NCBI RefSeq assembly: GCF_036370855.1
Contig: NC_088099.1
Span: 30,400,501 to 30,464,500, forward strand
Length of the DNA: 64,000 nt
Reading direction: 5' to 3'
Source: Dromaius novaehollandiae
Lineage: Eukaryota > Chordata > Aves > Casuariiformes > Dromaiidae
The notes beneath the pieces were generated by a model. The model was not told where the DNA came from. It made no database searches and was given only the letters and a program-made list of their open reading frames with translations. Numbering within the stretch: the first letter of the stretch is position 1; each line of letters opens with the position of its first letter. Shown piece by piece: positions 23,746-38,361 of the stretch. The translations under genes and the position numbers were made by a program.

Positions 23746-26700
23746 AAAAAAGAGTTAAAATATGAGAGTTCTGTTTCTGCCATCACCTTATTTCTGCTAG
23801 CCTGGCTTTTTATTCTTGTGTTCCTTTGTTTCTCATTGCTTATAATATGATGGCTGAATCACAGGCTTCTCCTTGTATCCAGTGAACTCAGCAGAAAAAA
23901 TCTTTTTGACTTTACTGAGTATAGAATTGTATTTACTGTCCATTGCTCTAATCTGTTAGGTTACTTTCCCTCCTGCTGTTTCTTTCCTTTATGTAAATAA
24001 ACTATGACTAAAGGGAAGCTGTGCATATTGGATAATGTAGTTCTTGGAAGAGTGCAAGCTAAACAAAAGCAATGAGTATTTTTGAGAACAATTTTTGTAC
24101 ATTTTTAACAAAATCCTTGTTGTGGGTTTGACTGACTGGGGGTGGTTCAAATACAAATGCTCATTTTCTACAGAAAGGAAACCATTTTCCAAAAAATATA
24201 TTTCTCCTTTTCTGCCTTTCTGAAATTGAGATTCCTGCTCCCCTCCCTCCCCCCATTAAGAACCTTTGGGAGCATATTCCCTTCCCCCTCACCCTCCAGT
24301 TTTGCGACCAAACTCTTTGTTTTCTGTCTAGCCTGAGAAACAATTACTGAGAGTGGGGTGTTCGTGTGTAGGACAGTTCAGCAAGTTCAGTAGTGAATGC
24401 CTAAAAGATCCTGTGATGTGCATTGTTACTATGATTAATGACTCTAATTATTGATGCGGAATTATAAATATATACAGAATCTTTCAAGAATAAATAAGCA
24501 AGCAGTGCATTCAGCTATGAGGAGTTACAGCAGAAAAATAGCAAAGATTTATAAAAAGCAAATCTTGCCAGATAAACAAACACATTAAAAAACTGTGAAC
24601 ATGCTCATGTTTCCTTTGTACTTCTTGGGAACGTTACCAATTCAGTATAATCGGTGGGGGACTAGGCTCTTGGTGACTGTAGGAAAACCAGAATATGGAA
24701 TAGATTTGGAATTTAACACGTTAGCTGATTCATTTCCTCATAAAACCTTGAAAAATGTCATTTGAAGACAGTTTGGTTATGAGCCCTCACCTGAACTGAA
24801 GTCTGCTTGAAGAGACCAGCTAATACTAAATGGGAAGGTGTCACAGTTTCTTGGGGGGACACTTGGTTGGTTGCTTTTTAGCCTCAGTGATTTCTTTGCA
24901 GGTTCACAAAGGAGCATTATCACTCGCAGTTGCAGTGTGAATCTTTTCTCTGGGGTGCTGCTGCACATCCTCTTTCAACAATAAACTGTCTGCTCAGATG
25001 TGGTGGCAGAAACTTGGAGTGTGGGAAGTGGGGGCTGTTGGATTCAGTTATTCTGGAAAGTCTTTAGGCAATCAACAGTGAAGTATGTATACCTTGGGAT
25101 ATGATAATATCTGCCTTGTAAATTTAGATATCTACTTCTGACTGTGGCTAGCAGAGGGGACCCACTGTAATTTCATTTGGGGCCTGAGGGACATCCGGGG
25201 AGATATAGCAAAGAGAAAAGCCTTCAGGGTTTTGAGGATTCCATATGAAGATTATGCTTGGCCTCTGGGTCAAGCTGACTCCCCTTTCTGTGGTTTTTGG
25301 TTGTAAAAAGTGTCAGAATGTCATCTGATTTTGTGTCTAATGGAATGTATCTCTGAAGTGATTATAGCATTTCAAAATATAACATGGAAAAAGTAAGACA
25401 AAAAATCTCCAGAAAATCTCCAAACTCTGTAAGTAGACATAAAAGTGAAATCTGATATTATGAAAGAGTACAAATGAAGAAAACAAAATAGCCATCTCAT
25501 ATACTGACACTGCGTTAGCCAACAAGGGGGAAGGGATAAGTTCAGAAATGTTTCAAAGCATGAGGGGATATACAGTAGAATTTATTCCTCAATACCCCAA
25601 AGCCGTAACAATATACTTTCGTATGCATCACACCTTTCCTTCTGAAATCAGCCCTGGCTTTCCTGTATCCTTGCACTGCACACAAAGCCATAAACTAGGC
25701 TCCTCGACTCTTGATTTTTCTGGGCTGCTGTTTACTTGTTCCCTCTGTGGTTAAATGCTGTAAGGTTTCCCATTACATGTAGTGTTTGGTGTAGGGACTC
25801 TTTCAGTTGGCTCTCTCACACATTGTTTCTGGCTTCATTCTTAACACACCTCATAGGTATTTCCATTGCATTTTCTGAGCTTTAATTACTGAAAATGTGC
25901 CTGTGCAGTATCAACTGACACTGAAATGATTTCCTCTTTCATGTCAATTGAAAAATGAGTTCCTTTCCTTGCTCCAAACATCATTTTCATGTCAGTTATT
26001 TCATGAGCCCAGGAGCGTTTTACTAGAGCAGTCAGCTGCCACGGATGGACTCATGCCACTTTAGACTGAGCTCTGTTAGCAGTCCTGACTATTAAGCCCT
26101 GAGTTTAAAGCAATAGGGCTCGGTAGGTAGGGTGTAGGTGTAGGTATGCCAGGTATATTAAATAGATCTGCATTTGGTGGAAAGTGGTGACATTGCTGTA
26201 GGGTGCTACTGTGCAGACAAAAGGGACGATAAAGAAGGATCAGGGGCTTCTCCAGTAACATTATGGGACAGGCCCAACATGTTGCCTTGTTGCTCGCTGT
26301 GGTGAAAAGATTCCCATACTGAGGAAGAAGGTGAAACTTCAGTAATACTTAGGTCTTTCTCTGACCTCTGCACAGGGGTTCATCTTTCCTCTCTAGAGGC
26401 TTGCTTTTGTGTACTTTTTATTCTCCATAGATCACACCTATCTGCTGTGGCTGCTGTGCCAAATGACATCTATCCTGCAGCCATTTCAAATAAGAGCCCA
26501 AGTTCCCATTGGCACATAGTGGAGTAGATCAAATTATCAGCACGATTTACAGCTATGCCTTGGTACTAAGCAACTTTTATGACTGAAGGTGTTGCAGGAA
26601 GAAAGAAACAGGTTGTTGGCTGTACCATTTGCATTTTCATTCAAGCTCTGATGAAAGAGACCTACTGATTTCTAAGAGGAGCTGATGACTTTTTTTTGCA

Positions 26701-29700
26701 GCAATCTCAGTTTTTAGAAAAATAGCATTATAAAGTTTGTAGTAGAAAGTTCAGTAGGTCAGACCAACATTTGAAAGTTGGCCAGGTCTCTGGTTGTACC
26801 TTACTTCTCACAGTCACAAGCACTGGGACCCTGCCCCCACCACACAGCACCAGGCACCGTGACTGCTCTCCAGGGACCAAAGGAAGGATTTCTGAAGGAT
26901 ATTTATAATGCTACAATATATGTAGCAGAGAGGATACTCTCAGTTCAAAAAATAATTGAAGATCTGGGATGTGGTTTAAAGAAGATTACAGATAATGCTC
27001 CATAGAATCCTTCTCTCATAAAATTATCATGAATGTGTTTATACAGATGTATATGTCACTATACACAGCACAATGCGTTTTACAAAAGGCATTTTATAAA
27101 TGGGCAAAATCAAGCAGAACTTTGCAGAGCACCAAAAGCAACCATCTTTCCTGCATCTGGTCATTAACTTAGTCTGCAAAAATCTTACCACGTAAATGTG
27201 AATCTTTTAAAGAGTGTAGATTCCTCTTTGTTCTTCTTCTTTTTTAATTTAGGAAATAAGCCATTTCAGGGCACAGTTCTACCTAACCCACTTCAGCAAT
27301 TCACTTTAACTATTTTTTTACCTTTATTATTTTAAACCAAGTTATCTCCTGTGTGGGTTTTCTTGGAAGAGCAAATCAACTAACTAAAATACGAATGATA
27401 CCAAGCAAGTCAAGAGAAACAAGTCTGAAACACTCAGCGCTCCAAAAGTCACTCTGCCTATATTTCTACGAACGTCTGTAGTCAGGTATAGCTGTGCTGA
27501 TGAAATGTCTGGCCACGTGTGCTTAGGGGAAACAGGCGAGGAGTATCTGAAGGAGAAAAGATTTGGGGCTTTATTTAGTAAATCATTTATTTTGGATCAC
27601 TGCAGGTATCACTACAGGGAAAAGTAATCCTTCCAGAAAATTTATGATCCTGTGTTTCTGAGTATATCATACTAGTAAAGTGAGTGCCTCTCTGGGCCAC
27701 ACTGGGGAAGAGACATTTGTTTTGGCCAGCTGTTGATGTCCTGCTATCTGACATTCTAGTTGCCTTGTTCCCTCACTGCCTGCACACACCTTACCCATCC
27801 ATCCTCTTTCAGTCCTTTCACTTTCATCTGTGTGTAAAATTAATCAAAATTATTTGCTAATTCACTCACCAGGGCAAGCCATGCTCAGTCTTTCTTTGCT
27901 TTACTAAACTATAACTGCCTCCAAGGTGAGGCAAAATGGGGCAGAGCCTCACAAGCCCGGAAAGTTTCTCTCATGAGTTAGGGAACATCACTTCCTGCCT
28001 CTTCTTTCCGGAAAGTCTGTCTTTTTTTTCCCTTTCTTCTCCAGCTAGCTACAGCCTTTAATAGTCCTACCCAGCAGACTAACTGGTTTTCTCAGGTAAA
28101 CACTCTACATGACCACAGTGAGATTTGATGCTCAGATCTCTATTTTTTTAATGAGAATTCTTTTCAAGCCTAATAAAAAAATAATATAATGAGGGAAAAA
28201 ATAACCAGAGAAGTCCCAGCAGAGAATGCAGTGTGGTTATGGCTTGGCAGTCATACCTTGGGTCCTTGATGGAGGTTTTTGCTAGGTGCTGTACAGGCAA
28301 GTAGCGGAAGCCACCTCAGAAAGTTGTCACTCTGCATGCCAGACTGGATGTGCCTCGTGGATGGAGCAGATAAATGAGATGGAAGTGGATTGGGAGGAGG
28401 AGGGGGTTATAATAAAATAAACAGGAATTTAGCTGAAGAGCAGAGGGTTTTGCTTTTGCAATTCCCTGATCCTGGGTCACCATGGTTGGAAGAAATTTCT
28501 ACCATCTTTTTTTTTTTTGGCAGGGGAGGGACAGAGGGGACATGCTCTCTTGTACTTTCTTTCAGGAGGGGCTGGCTAAAAGCACCGAAACATATTACAG
28601 TAATAAACGTTTCATGCAGCTGAGGCTGGCAGAAGTGGGAAGATAATTGCTGCAGCACAGGGAAGTCCTTGATGTGGAAGGAATCCCTTTTTGTTCAGGA
28701 GCCCTTCGCAGGTCTGTGCAGAAGGCAGATTTCTCTTTGGGAATAGAGACACTTGCCAGTATGTGGTGAACACTGAAGGGGTTCTCTTCAAAGGGAAAGC
28801 AAGGAGAAAATGTGCGAGTTGCAGAAAAAGTCTCTAAACTCTCCAATGCAGAAGTAAGACAAAAGAAAGGACAGTTTTATTGCTGGCTGACTGAATTAAT
28901 CCTTAAAGAACTGGAACAGGTTCCCGTTTCGATTACGTGTTGGTGAGGCCCTCTTCTATAAAGACAATCCAGGTGTCAGGAGTAGTAGAGACAACCCTGT
29001 CATGACCATCCTATCTCAATTGTTGCTATGAATAACATTCATCAATATTTAGAGGGAATCGCAGGGCTTGAGAACCATTTAAATCTTATTCAGGCCTCTA
29101 ACAAGGTTTTTGAACTGAAGAGGTACCTCATCCAAGCCATACAGGGTGAATCATGCACTTCAAGACGATTTTGGTGGCAGCACTTCCACCAACTGAAACT
29201 AATGGGTAACTATATTTTTCTCAACAGCAGTAGATGTTACCCCATAAGTTTCTTCTGGACAATTCCTAGAAAAAAACAGGATTGGATATTCTCCAATAGC
29301 TGTCATTTGCAAACAGCTCTTTACATCCCAAACCCCTCATAGTACAGCCAAAATGTAAAAAGGGAAATAGATTTTGGAAAGCAATTCTCAAACTCTGCGT
29401 TACAGCCAACTATTGCTGTGAGAAGTAAGCAGTAATGCTGAGGCCCACTGTATTCAGCTGTGCCTAAAGGTCTAGCAGAAATATAAATTGCTTAATGGAT
29501 TAAGCGGATCATTTTTCCTTCACCTCATAAGCCTTGCAGAGCATGTCTCTCTTCTGTATTCTCACAGTACCCAGTGGAGACTGGGGTCTCTGGGTGTTAT
29601 GCCAGCAAATATTTATTTGCTCATTTGGAAGCATGCATAGGACATAATACCTAAGAGACAAAGATAAGAAACAAAGAAAATAAACTGCAAAGAAAGAAGG

Positions 29701-31046
29701 AATCTTTTTTTTTTAAGTGGTAACTTTCTGAACCTCTTGAAGACTCACCTGTTCAGCAAGAAACCCAGTCCATCAGGATGCTCATTAAGAAGATGAGAGT
29801 TCACTGCAGGAATTTGCAGCACAAACTGAGAAAGGAAGCATTGGATCAGAGCTGCACTTCTCCAGATGGCATGTTCAATTCTGTTCGCTGTGCCATGAGT
29901 GTTAAGGCTCAGGTGAGTGTCTGAACAGCTAGGAACAGGGAGACATGCATATGTTTAGTATGCCAATGGCCACATACTGCATCCGAGAAAGCATATATGC
30001 AATTCTAATTCCATTGGATGGATGTGCACATATACCATGTAAGAAAAAGAGAGAATGAGGGAAGTTTTAAAGAACTCTGTTCTTTATTGCTTTACCTTCC
30101 TCCAAACAAACAAAAAAAACTTTGCTTGCTTTTCTCCAGCTAATGATTGTTCTGTCTTGGTATTAAACTGATGAGAACTGTCTATTCCTCCACTTCTGCC
30201 TCCTCCTCCACACTAAAAAGAGAGTTAAAGGTGGCCGAACATCTCTTTCTCATGTCACCAAGATTAACTAGAAAATAACCAGATTATGTATGGAAAGAGA
30301 GGCGGAACCGGAGTTCCACTATAGAGTATTTCGTATGAGACAGGCACTGAGCAGTAGTTGTTCTACCTGAGGAAGAGAGTATCCTGTTGGGCTGCTGTGT
30401 GGCATAACACAACTATTAATAGGGAGGAAATGATTTCTGAATGAAAAAGAATGGAATTAGATCCCACAGGAATGAATGCTGCCAACTGAAAAGCAGGTAG
30501 GCTCCTTGAATGTCAGTGTGTCAATGACTGCATATCACACAGGATAGGGAATATAGTGTCTGGTAACAAACAGTGAAATAAGTAATAGGTGTAAATCATG
30601 CTTCCTCAGACATTTCTGTTTTTCAGCAGTATTGCTATACAGCAAAGCCTAAGGCCTCAGTTAGCCACATTATAAACCCACACCTGCTCAACTTTAAAAA
30701 ACAGCCACATCATTTTAACTAGATCAGCTTTCAATTCCTCTATTTAAAGTGACGCACATATCTAGTAGATATTTAGTCATTATATACCTGTGCAAGATAA
30801 ACCAGTGAAAGTGAGTATGCTTTTGTCAGGGGTTTGTACCCACAATTTTTTAAAGGAGAGAATTGGTTTGGTAATAGCATCTTTCCGCAAAAGTGAGATT
30901 TTTTTCAGAAACATTGTGACATAGGAGCACAAACCCTGCTCACTGTGTCTGTATTGCTCTGAATGGACAGGCTCTGGAATGGCTCTAAGAGCTGCATTTC
31001 CTGCCTGCTTCCCATCAACATGACTGCCTGCAAGCGGCCTGCTGCA

Positions 31047-31094
31047 GCCTGCCTGGCTGCCTGTGCTGGGCAGCACGTTACCCGCCAGGCAGGC
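31047..31094. repeat. Nested GC-rich inverted repeat
   Basis: The outer arms GCCTGCCTGGC (31047-31057) and GCCAGGCAGGC (31084-31094) are exact reverse complements. Inside the 26-base loop a second perfect stem, GTGCTG (31063-31068) and CAGCAC (31071-31076), forms a hairpin on its own. The surrounding 30960-31200 is GC-rich and full of GCCTG repeats. Confidence 0.85.
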
Positions 31095-34000
31095 AGGCTT
31101 GCTATCTGCCTGGCCAAATCATCCTGTGTTCACTGCAGCCTCAGGACTGCTTCTGCCAGACATCAGTTATCACTGGGGCTTGTGCTCTGCTAAGTCATAT
31201 GGAGGTTTTTTTAATAGCATACAGTCTTTTCTTGAAGACAAGACTGACAAAAATAGGGCAAGGAACCCAGAGAAGTGTGACAGCAAGTTTACCAACAGTC
31301 AGGCATATAGTTAGGTTTATATCTTGGTTTGCCGCTTTGATAGTGGCAGTCCCGTCTGGTCCTGAACCTTCACTTCTGTGTTTGCTGACCATTAGCAGCA
31401 TGAGACCTTGGCCTACATTTGCAATCTCTGATCACTGGAAATAATACAAATAGAAATAAAATGTACTTAAATATGGTGAGGGTGGAAGTATTCTCAGTTT
31501 ATTCTGCAGCAAATGCGAAAGTGCAGCTGTTTTTTTTTTATTCTTCCTGCACCTGAACTCTCAGGTGGTGACAAGCAGGCCATATGGCTTTTTCCTCATG
31601 TAAATCATGGACTTTCATTGCAGACACAGACCACTGATAAACATAACTGCCTGCCTCTGGCAGCAACATACATCACATATTACCATTTGTCCTTGTTATT
31701 TTATTTGTTTAGTATAGATGGGGGGCTTAATGATAAAGACAATCATATAATTTCCCAATTAACTTTTTTTTCTGAGGATGGTGGTAGGGATCAGGAGAAT
31801 GAGATGAGAAAGCTTTCTTACCTGCACTTCTGTGGAAGATGATGCAAAAGCCCCTTAGCCTGGTTCCATGTGCACACAGCCTGCTTCTGAGAAACAAACC
31901 CAAAAAACACTAGTGCCATAGTTGTTAGTGATACCTTTGTTAATAGAATCTGAAGTGCAATGATCTTGGAAATAGAGCGGTCTTAGAAGTGACAAATTGG
32001 AACCTGAATGCCAGAGCATCAGGTATAGACCGCATTGGCGCCACCTGCATTGACATGGATGAAGTGGCCCGCTTTCACTGCTCTCCCCAGTGTCCTCAGG
32101 TACCAGTCAGAGTGACGGGCAGGCTGTAGCTCCTGTTTCCTGCCTTTCTTCTCTCACCCTCATCATGACCAGCAGCAATGCACATTTCAGCATAGGCTGT
32201 TAAAAAAACCTCCTTGACTGCCTTCCTTCTCCCATTCCTCCATCTTCCAAAGATTTCTTTGGGTTTCCCTGATTAGGCAGAAGGGAGTGATAACCTCTCC
32301 CAAGGATATTTCATTGGGCAGAAAGAATGAAAGGGAAAGTGTACAGACAAACCCACAAAACACAAGAAGTGCTGAAGGAGACAGTCATGATCCTAGTAGT
32401 CTGGGAAAAGAGAAGCACTCAGTGATTTCCAGCTTTTGAGTAAAGCATTTGGCTGGGGAGAATTAGTGGAAGCTTCCTGCCCACCCTCGCCTTCATCACA
32501 AACTGTCCTCATGGGCAGAAACAACACACAAGTGTCGCCGGCCGAAGCAGCCATGGGGAAGCAGCCATGGGAAACATCAAATAGTTTCTCTCATTCCCCA
32601 TGAGATGTGGCTGAGGAGCCATTTTGCTTTCCAGTTCCCTTTCAAGATGAAGTATGGCTTGCACTACACTGCCTAGGCAGTCCTTATTCTGTGAATAAGG
32701 GTATTCTGTCTGTCTTCCATGCGGCAACTTTTGGACTGAAGTCACTCTTTAAAATAAGCCCCAGAAACAAATTCTTCTAGCTGGTGAGCAAAGCTGACAA
32801 CCCAGACAGTAGATACCCATTAGTATTAAACACTCAGTCTTAGTGTGAGAGAAACTTTCTACTTTATTTCACCTTCTAACGTGTGGGTGATTGTGCTGTT
32901 GACAGGGCAGTGGAGCCATCCTGTCTCTCCAATTCTTTAATGCCCTTTGGTGGAGACGTGGAGGAGGCAGACTTTGCTGAAAATCCTTTCTGGTCCCTCT
33001 GTGCTCAACACAAGTGCCATGGCATTGAGAAGCCGCTGCAGGAAGGTTTCACAAGAACACAGAGTCACCCAGCTCTTTTCTTTATTTTTTTTATTGAAAG
33101 CTTCATCAAAGAAAACAAAAGTTTAAACCTAACATCCACTGATCTACAGAAAGCCCCAGGAGTCGGAAAATGGCAGCTATTAGGATTGTGATACAAATGG
33201 AAAACATCAAAAAAAAATCATAGCAGTACAGATCTTTCAAAGACATTCTGAGACATCAGTACACAGATGCCCATATAAATAAGATTCATAATTTAATGTA
33301 TGACAGAGGTTCTGTATTCTACATTTTGGCTACAGTGAGGTCTGTAAGGGCTTTAAAGAACCTCTGTCCCATTTGTATGATGCATGTTTTCTTGATAGGA
33401 AGTTCATCTGCCTTCAAATCTGCTTTGATTTTTCTTACAGACAGAATCTGTTCATTCTCCTTGAAATAGGAAAACAATTAAAAGTTCCTATATGAATTCT
33501 GTATGCTTCCTGGTTTTACATACAATTGTTTTGCCTCCAAAAGATAGCAGAATTTTCTTCCACTCTGGAATACAGCATATTTAATAATACTTTAGTTACA
33601 TAAACATCATGTTCTCATCTCTAGGCTGCATTTTGGGGCTTTTAAAAATATAACTGACTGTAAATTCCACCAAATTCATAAAATTATTATCCAAGAGAAA
33701 GACACTTAAAGGCAGAGAATTAATGTCTGGCAGATACTTTCTTAAGGACAATAGATCCAGATCTTGGAAGGTGCTTATACCTTGCAGGATTTAGCCCTGC
33801 AAGAAAAAAAGGATCTGTGAACCTGACATAGGCTGACTTTTTTCACTTCATTACACATTTTTATTAAGGTTGAAAGAACTCAACTGTCACTGGTGGGGAA
33901 TTAAATCCAGAAGAACTGAAAGAAAAGCAAGATTTTTTCTCATCACGGAAAGCAAAACCAAAACTGAGATTTTTGGGGTTTTTTTTGACAGCTTTTATCT

Positions 34001-37000
34001 CATAGTTTTCTGTTTAATTTTAACAAAGAACATATTGATAAAGGAGAAAAGAAAAGGTCTCTTCTGCCTGCTTTGAGGCACAAAGGTGAATAAATCTCTG
34101 GGGTACATACAACATTCTAGTCTATTTGAGTGACAGGAGCAACACAGAAAGTTGGTGCTTCTTTAAGGGGAAAATAACTCTCCTTACACTGTATCTTTGT
34201 TGCTTGCTGAGATTCTAGAAATCTGCTCCACTGAAGGAGAGGAGAAGTCTGCTGCTCACTCATCCCTCCTGAGAAAGTATGCATGCATGATTGTGTGTAT
34301 GCATATTAGAAATGAAAGGAATCATCATTATTAGAGACAAATGTCATTAAACAGAAAATACTAATATACCACATGTCAGCATGTTTTTGTTGTTTTCTGT
34401 TGCATTTCCATCACACCGTGACTGGTTTTCTTGGTTCACATGGCCTACCTAGAAGGACTGGCAAAATCCCTTACCCTAGGGCACTTCTTTTATATCAGGA
34501 CCAATTTCATGTTAAATAAAGTTTTGAAAGGAAATGTTGACCCTGTCTGTATCAAACATGACTATCTTCAACTAACACATGTGGTCTCATCACTAAAAAT
34601 GGATTGATTCATTACTTTAAGCACATTATCACTCTTTAGCATGACTCTTACTATAGGTAGAGTTCAGCCAGTCTGCCTAAACCTGCTTCACTCATGTCAA
34701 CCTCAGCATTAAAATGAAGTGGCATGAGAGGCACCATCAAGCTTAAAATTATGAAGCAAGGCAATTTGTTAAACACAGTATCAGTCTCATCCTTCAGTAC
34801 CATAAGCAACATAATATAGATCCAAATACTATGACATATTAAAAATAAACTTTATTACAATGCAGGCTTCCTCAAATTTGCTGAGTTTTGGTACACATAC
34901 ATACATAAATAATACCCTTCATTTGCTTTTTACTTGTGTAAAAATCCATTTGAATGCTTAAGCCCATTGCCCATTGCAAGTTTAAGCCCTCACTTCCCTA
35001 ATCACCAGCTTTTATCTTCCACAGCTGGGCATGCATCCACAGCAGAAGATAATACAATGCAATGCAATTGCTCTTAAATATGCCTCATTCTGCATTATGC
35101 TGGATTTCTTGACCAACACAACCAAGGCAGTCTCTTGGTAAACAGAACCATACAAGTAAGCACAAGCTAGGGACATTTCAAGAGTCTGTTTCACTGGAAG
35201 GCAATAGGAGGACATTCACAATTTGAGGCCTAACTGTCACAGGTGAAAAGTGCTTACAAAACCAGCAGCAGAGCCAGATAGGAAGAGAGTCCCTCAGCAG
35301 TCTCCCTGGGAACAGCGAGACTTTTTCAGTGCCCTGATCTACACTCTGGTCAGCACCTGCTAATACAATGCATTGTTCTCTCTTCAGTTCCACTTTTCAG
35401 TTCAGTATCCATTTTTTTCTCAGCTGTTAAGTGATGAGCCCAGGTATTTGAAATTTTCTAGCCATCATTCATATTTTTCTGACACCCCTCCTATATTTAT
35501 TCTTTAAGGTAAAAACAAAAATACCAAGCCTGAACATCCAGATTTGACTATTTACAAGAATTCAGGTGTGATGGAAAGTACATACGCAGTTCAGCTTATG
35601 GATTTGATGTTACTTCTAGACCGCTGGGCCAGGCACCATTGCCTTATAGACTTCTAGAGTTGCTTCTGCAACCTTTCAGGAACCCTCCTGATATTTAAAG
35701 CTAAATTGGCAAGACATAGATATTGACTTTATAAATTCAGGTCTTCAAAAAAGGGAAAAAAAAGAAATTCAAACAAATAATAATAAAAAACTTCAAAAAA
35801 ATCTAATTAGCCAGAACATAAAGAAAACCAGTTTTAGATTTCAGAAGCCACCAAGTATCCCTGTCTTATGACAACACCCATGCAGCAAGCGTGCTGCACT
35901 TAAGCTGTTCTCATTTTTCTCATCTTTAAGTTTTACAGATAAGTTCCTGCTTTCTGAGCATTTTGTATGTTCCAAATAAGCTTTTTCTTACCTTATGATA
36001 TATGACTGCTTATACTCAAGGCTCATATTGTTAATAATTCATACACTTTCAAGTACCAATTCATTGTTTTTTGAAATCAGTAAGATCATCAATTGTATTT
36101 AAGGGATCCATTTTCTTTCCTCTTCCTCATCTTCTTCTTCCTTTATTTCTTTGTTTCTTTTGATTTTAAACACTATTAATCATTATAGCATGGCAAAAAA
36201 ATTGAACAATTCTAACACAGAATGCACTTGACACACTTTAAAGTGACAGGCATCATGATACCGTGTTTCCTGTCTGGCTTAATAAAAAAACACTGAGATT
36301 GTTTAACTTTATTTGCTGAAAAAAATAACAAAAATGTTTCTGAATGTATAAATAAAGCAGCAGAGTTCTGAATAGAAACAAGAAGGTACCTCAGCATATT
36401 CATCAGCCACATGGTAGCTACCTTGTAGCCTCATTGTTGATAGTAAATGAGACTTTTTGTGTCACATTAGAACTAATACAGAAACAAAATGTGTTTATTT
36501 CATATTTAGGTGAATTGTGCCTGGGGTTATCTCTATTGGTACAAAGAATTCAGAGAGAGACAGAAAGAGAGTGTTTGTAGGAAGGAAGAAAATAAGGCTT
36601 GATTGACTTTTTCTCCCATATGCCCTCCAAAGAAAGAGGGAATCTTTACCAAGGACAAAACTAAGTGCCACTCTCAAAAAGCAATGAGTAATGAGACAGC
36701 ATGTGAAACAGAAAGAAAAATATATATTTTTTTCTAAATTAAAAACATGTTGTGAATGTTGTTCTTTTACTTTGGCATCATCTGTTTTTCAGAAGTGACG
36801 AATCTCAACAACTACTTTGGAAAAAGCAGCAGTTTTACCACTTCTGAAAATCAGGCCCTCTTCCTACAGTGAATAACCACTTAAGCCCCCACTTCTCTCT
36901 TTTATACGTTGCATATCTAGCAGCCATTTACTTGGGAACCCCCTCCCCCCACCCCATGTTAAAAAATATGGTCCTGTTTTATCAATTTAAAAAAATAATT

Positions 37001-37218
37001 GTGTTTTTTTTCCCCCTAAAAGTCAGGTTAAGGAAACACAGATCTCTTTTTAGAATTGGGTAGCTGAATCAGATTGATCCAATATATATATGTTTTAATT
37101 TATTTATTTTTAATGGATACCCTGTCTCTAATGCACCACAATAAATGTGATGAAGCTTCCTCTCTCTTCGGGATGGAGGAAAGTTTAAAGGTGTTTGGTT
37201 TAATTTTTATATATAGAT

Positions 37219-37240
37219 ATGTATGTATGTATGTATATAT
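37219..37240. repeat. (GTAT)n / (TATG)n short tandem repeat
   Basis: Several TATG units followed by TATATA. Short and imperfect at the edges. Confidence 0.8.
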
Positions 37241-38316
37241 TTAAATGCTGCTTCTCTTCTGCCTCCTTAAGGAAAAAAAATCATCTTTTGACTTGCTTCT
37301 CACCTTTTGTGTTTGCTTGTGTGTTTGGAAAAAGTAAGGATTATAATCAGGATTTCTCTGTGGAAAATAACTGTCACTCCTAAAAAGGGTTTTGGTGGTT
37401 TCAATTTAGTTAGTGTCTTTTTGCCTAATTAGTGATTGTCAGCCAACATATTAAGACAACAGAAATCATAGCAGAGAAGAATCATTTTTAACTTCCCGCC
37501 TGCATGACAATACTATCCTAAGTCATTTTCAACATTTCTGCTTGTGCAGGAGAGCTAAATTGAAAACAAAGATCAAGGTTGCTTTCTGTCGCATCTAACT
37601 GGCAATTCAAATGCATCACTGAAAAACAAATGCAGAATTAAGGTGGCTATGCATGCTGGACGATGACAAAGACTGAGGTGAAGAAATGAATCTGCGGTAT
37701 GTTGGAATTCAGAAGGAAGACTGTTGTTTCAGTAGAAATACCAAAGATCAGGCAATTTAACAGAAAAACTCATCAACATTAAAGCCCATCTGGATAGGTT
37801 ATTTGGTAACCCACTCCCCTTTGCTTTGCGATGTTCTCCAAAGCACACCATCAACAAGCTTCTAGTACCAACTATTCTGAAATTTCCACTATAAACATGC
37901 AGTATGTAAAACACCAGTGGAAGATAGTTTAAACAAACAAGAAAGTAAGAACTGGTCCGGCCATGTAGGTCAAATAAAGATAAAAAAAGAAAAAAACTTC
38001 TATCTTCTGGACTGCGTTAGGGTGTCACTTCATCTTTGGTATAAAATAGGCCATCCATAGGCTGCATTTGTTCACAACTAGGAAAGACTACAGAAATTGT
38101 CAACAATTTCTTCTATCTATTGCTTTTTTTGCACTTTTTTGACCATAAGCTCCTATCTACTTAAGTTTTTTTAATGCTCTTAAGCTAGGTTTTTGCAATG
38201 TGACAAGCAAAGCAGACTAAAAACTTCTTAAAGCTCATAAAAAAGACTGCAGATAAAAAGCACTAATGCTTTTGCTAGCGATCACGCTTTGTAAATAAAA
38301 AAATCTGCATTCTGCA

Positions 38317-38361
38317 AGAAAAAAAACCCTGCATTCTCTATAATGCAGCAAGTTTTTTTCT
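38317..38361. repeat. Imperfect hairpin with A-rich/T-rich arms
   Basis: The left arm AGAAAAAAAACCCTGCATT and right arm AATGCAGCAAGTTTTTTTCT pair over about 17 of 19-20 positions around the six-base loop CTCTAT. Its size is below that of a typical pre-miRNA (about 60-80 nt) and the A/T-run arms make chance pairing likelier. Confidence 0.6.

Larger units (their letters stand above)
22064..31046. other. Long noncoding region with homopolymer runs
   Basis: About 9 kb without a recognisable exon, RNA gene or transposon. Landmarks are a 17-base T run (22528-22544), a 26-base A run (23706-23731), T-rich stretches at 26691-26697 and 28509-28519, and ordinary AT-rich sequence. Open frames stay near or below 100 codons and have no family resemblance. 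Confidence 0.5.

Noticed and set aside
30649..30655. Possible RBMS3 terminal exon start (minus: G-CCT-TAG after an AG), which would complete the SKP end.
   Set aside because: It reads correctly (Lys-Pro-stop) but the acceptor is GAG with almost no pyrimidine tract and the only branch-like TAAC is five bases from the AG. I found no better site, so the true terminal exon is left unplaced.
33320..33345. Another minus-strand acceptor (CTTACAG then ACCTCAC) that would give Lys-Pro but then run on.
   Set aside because: It continues for more than ten residues that RBMS3 does not have, and the flanks show no other support.
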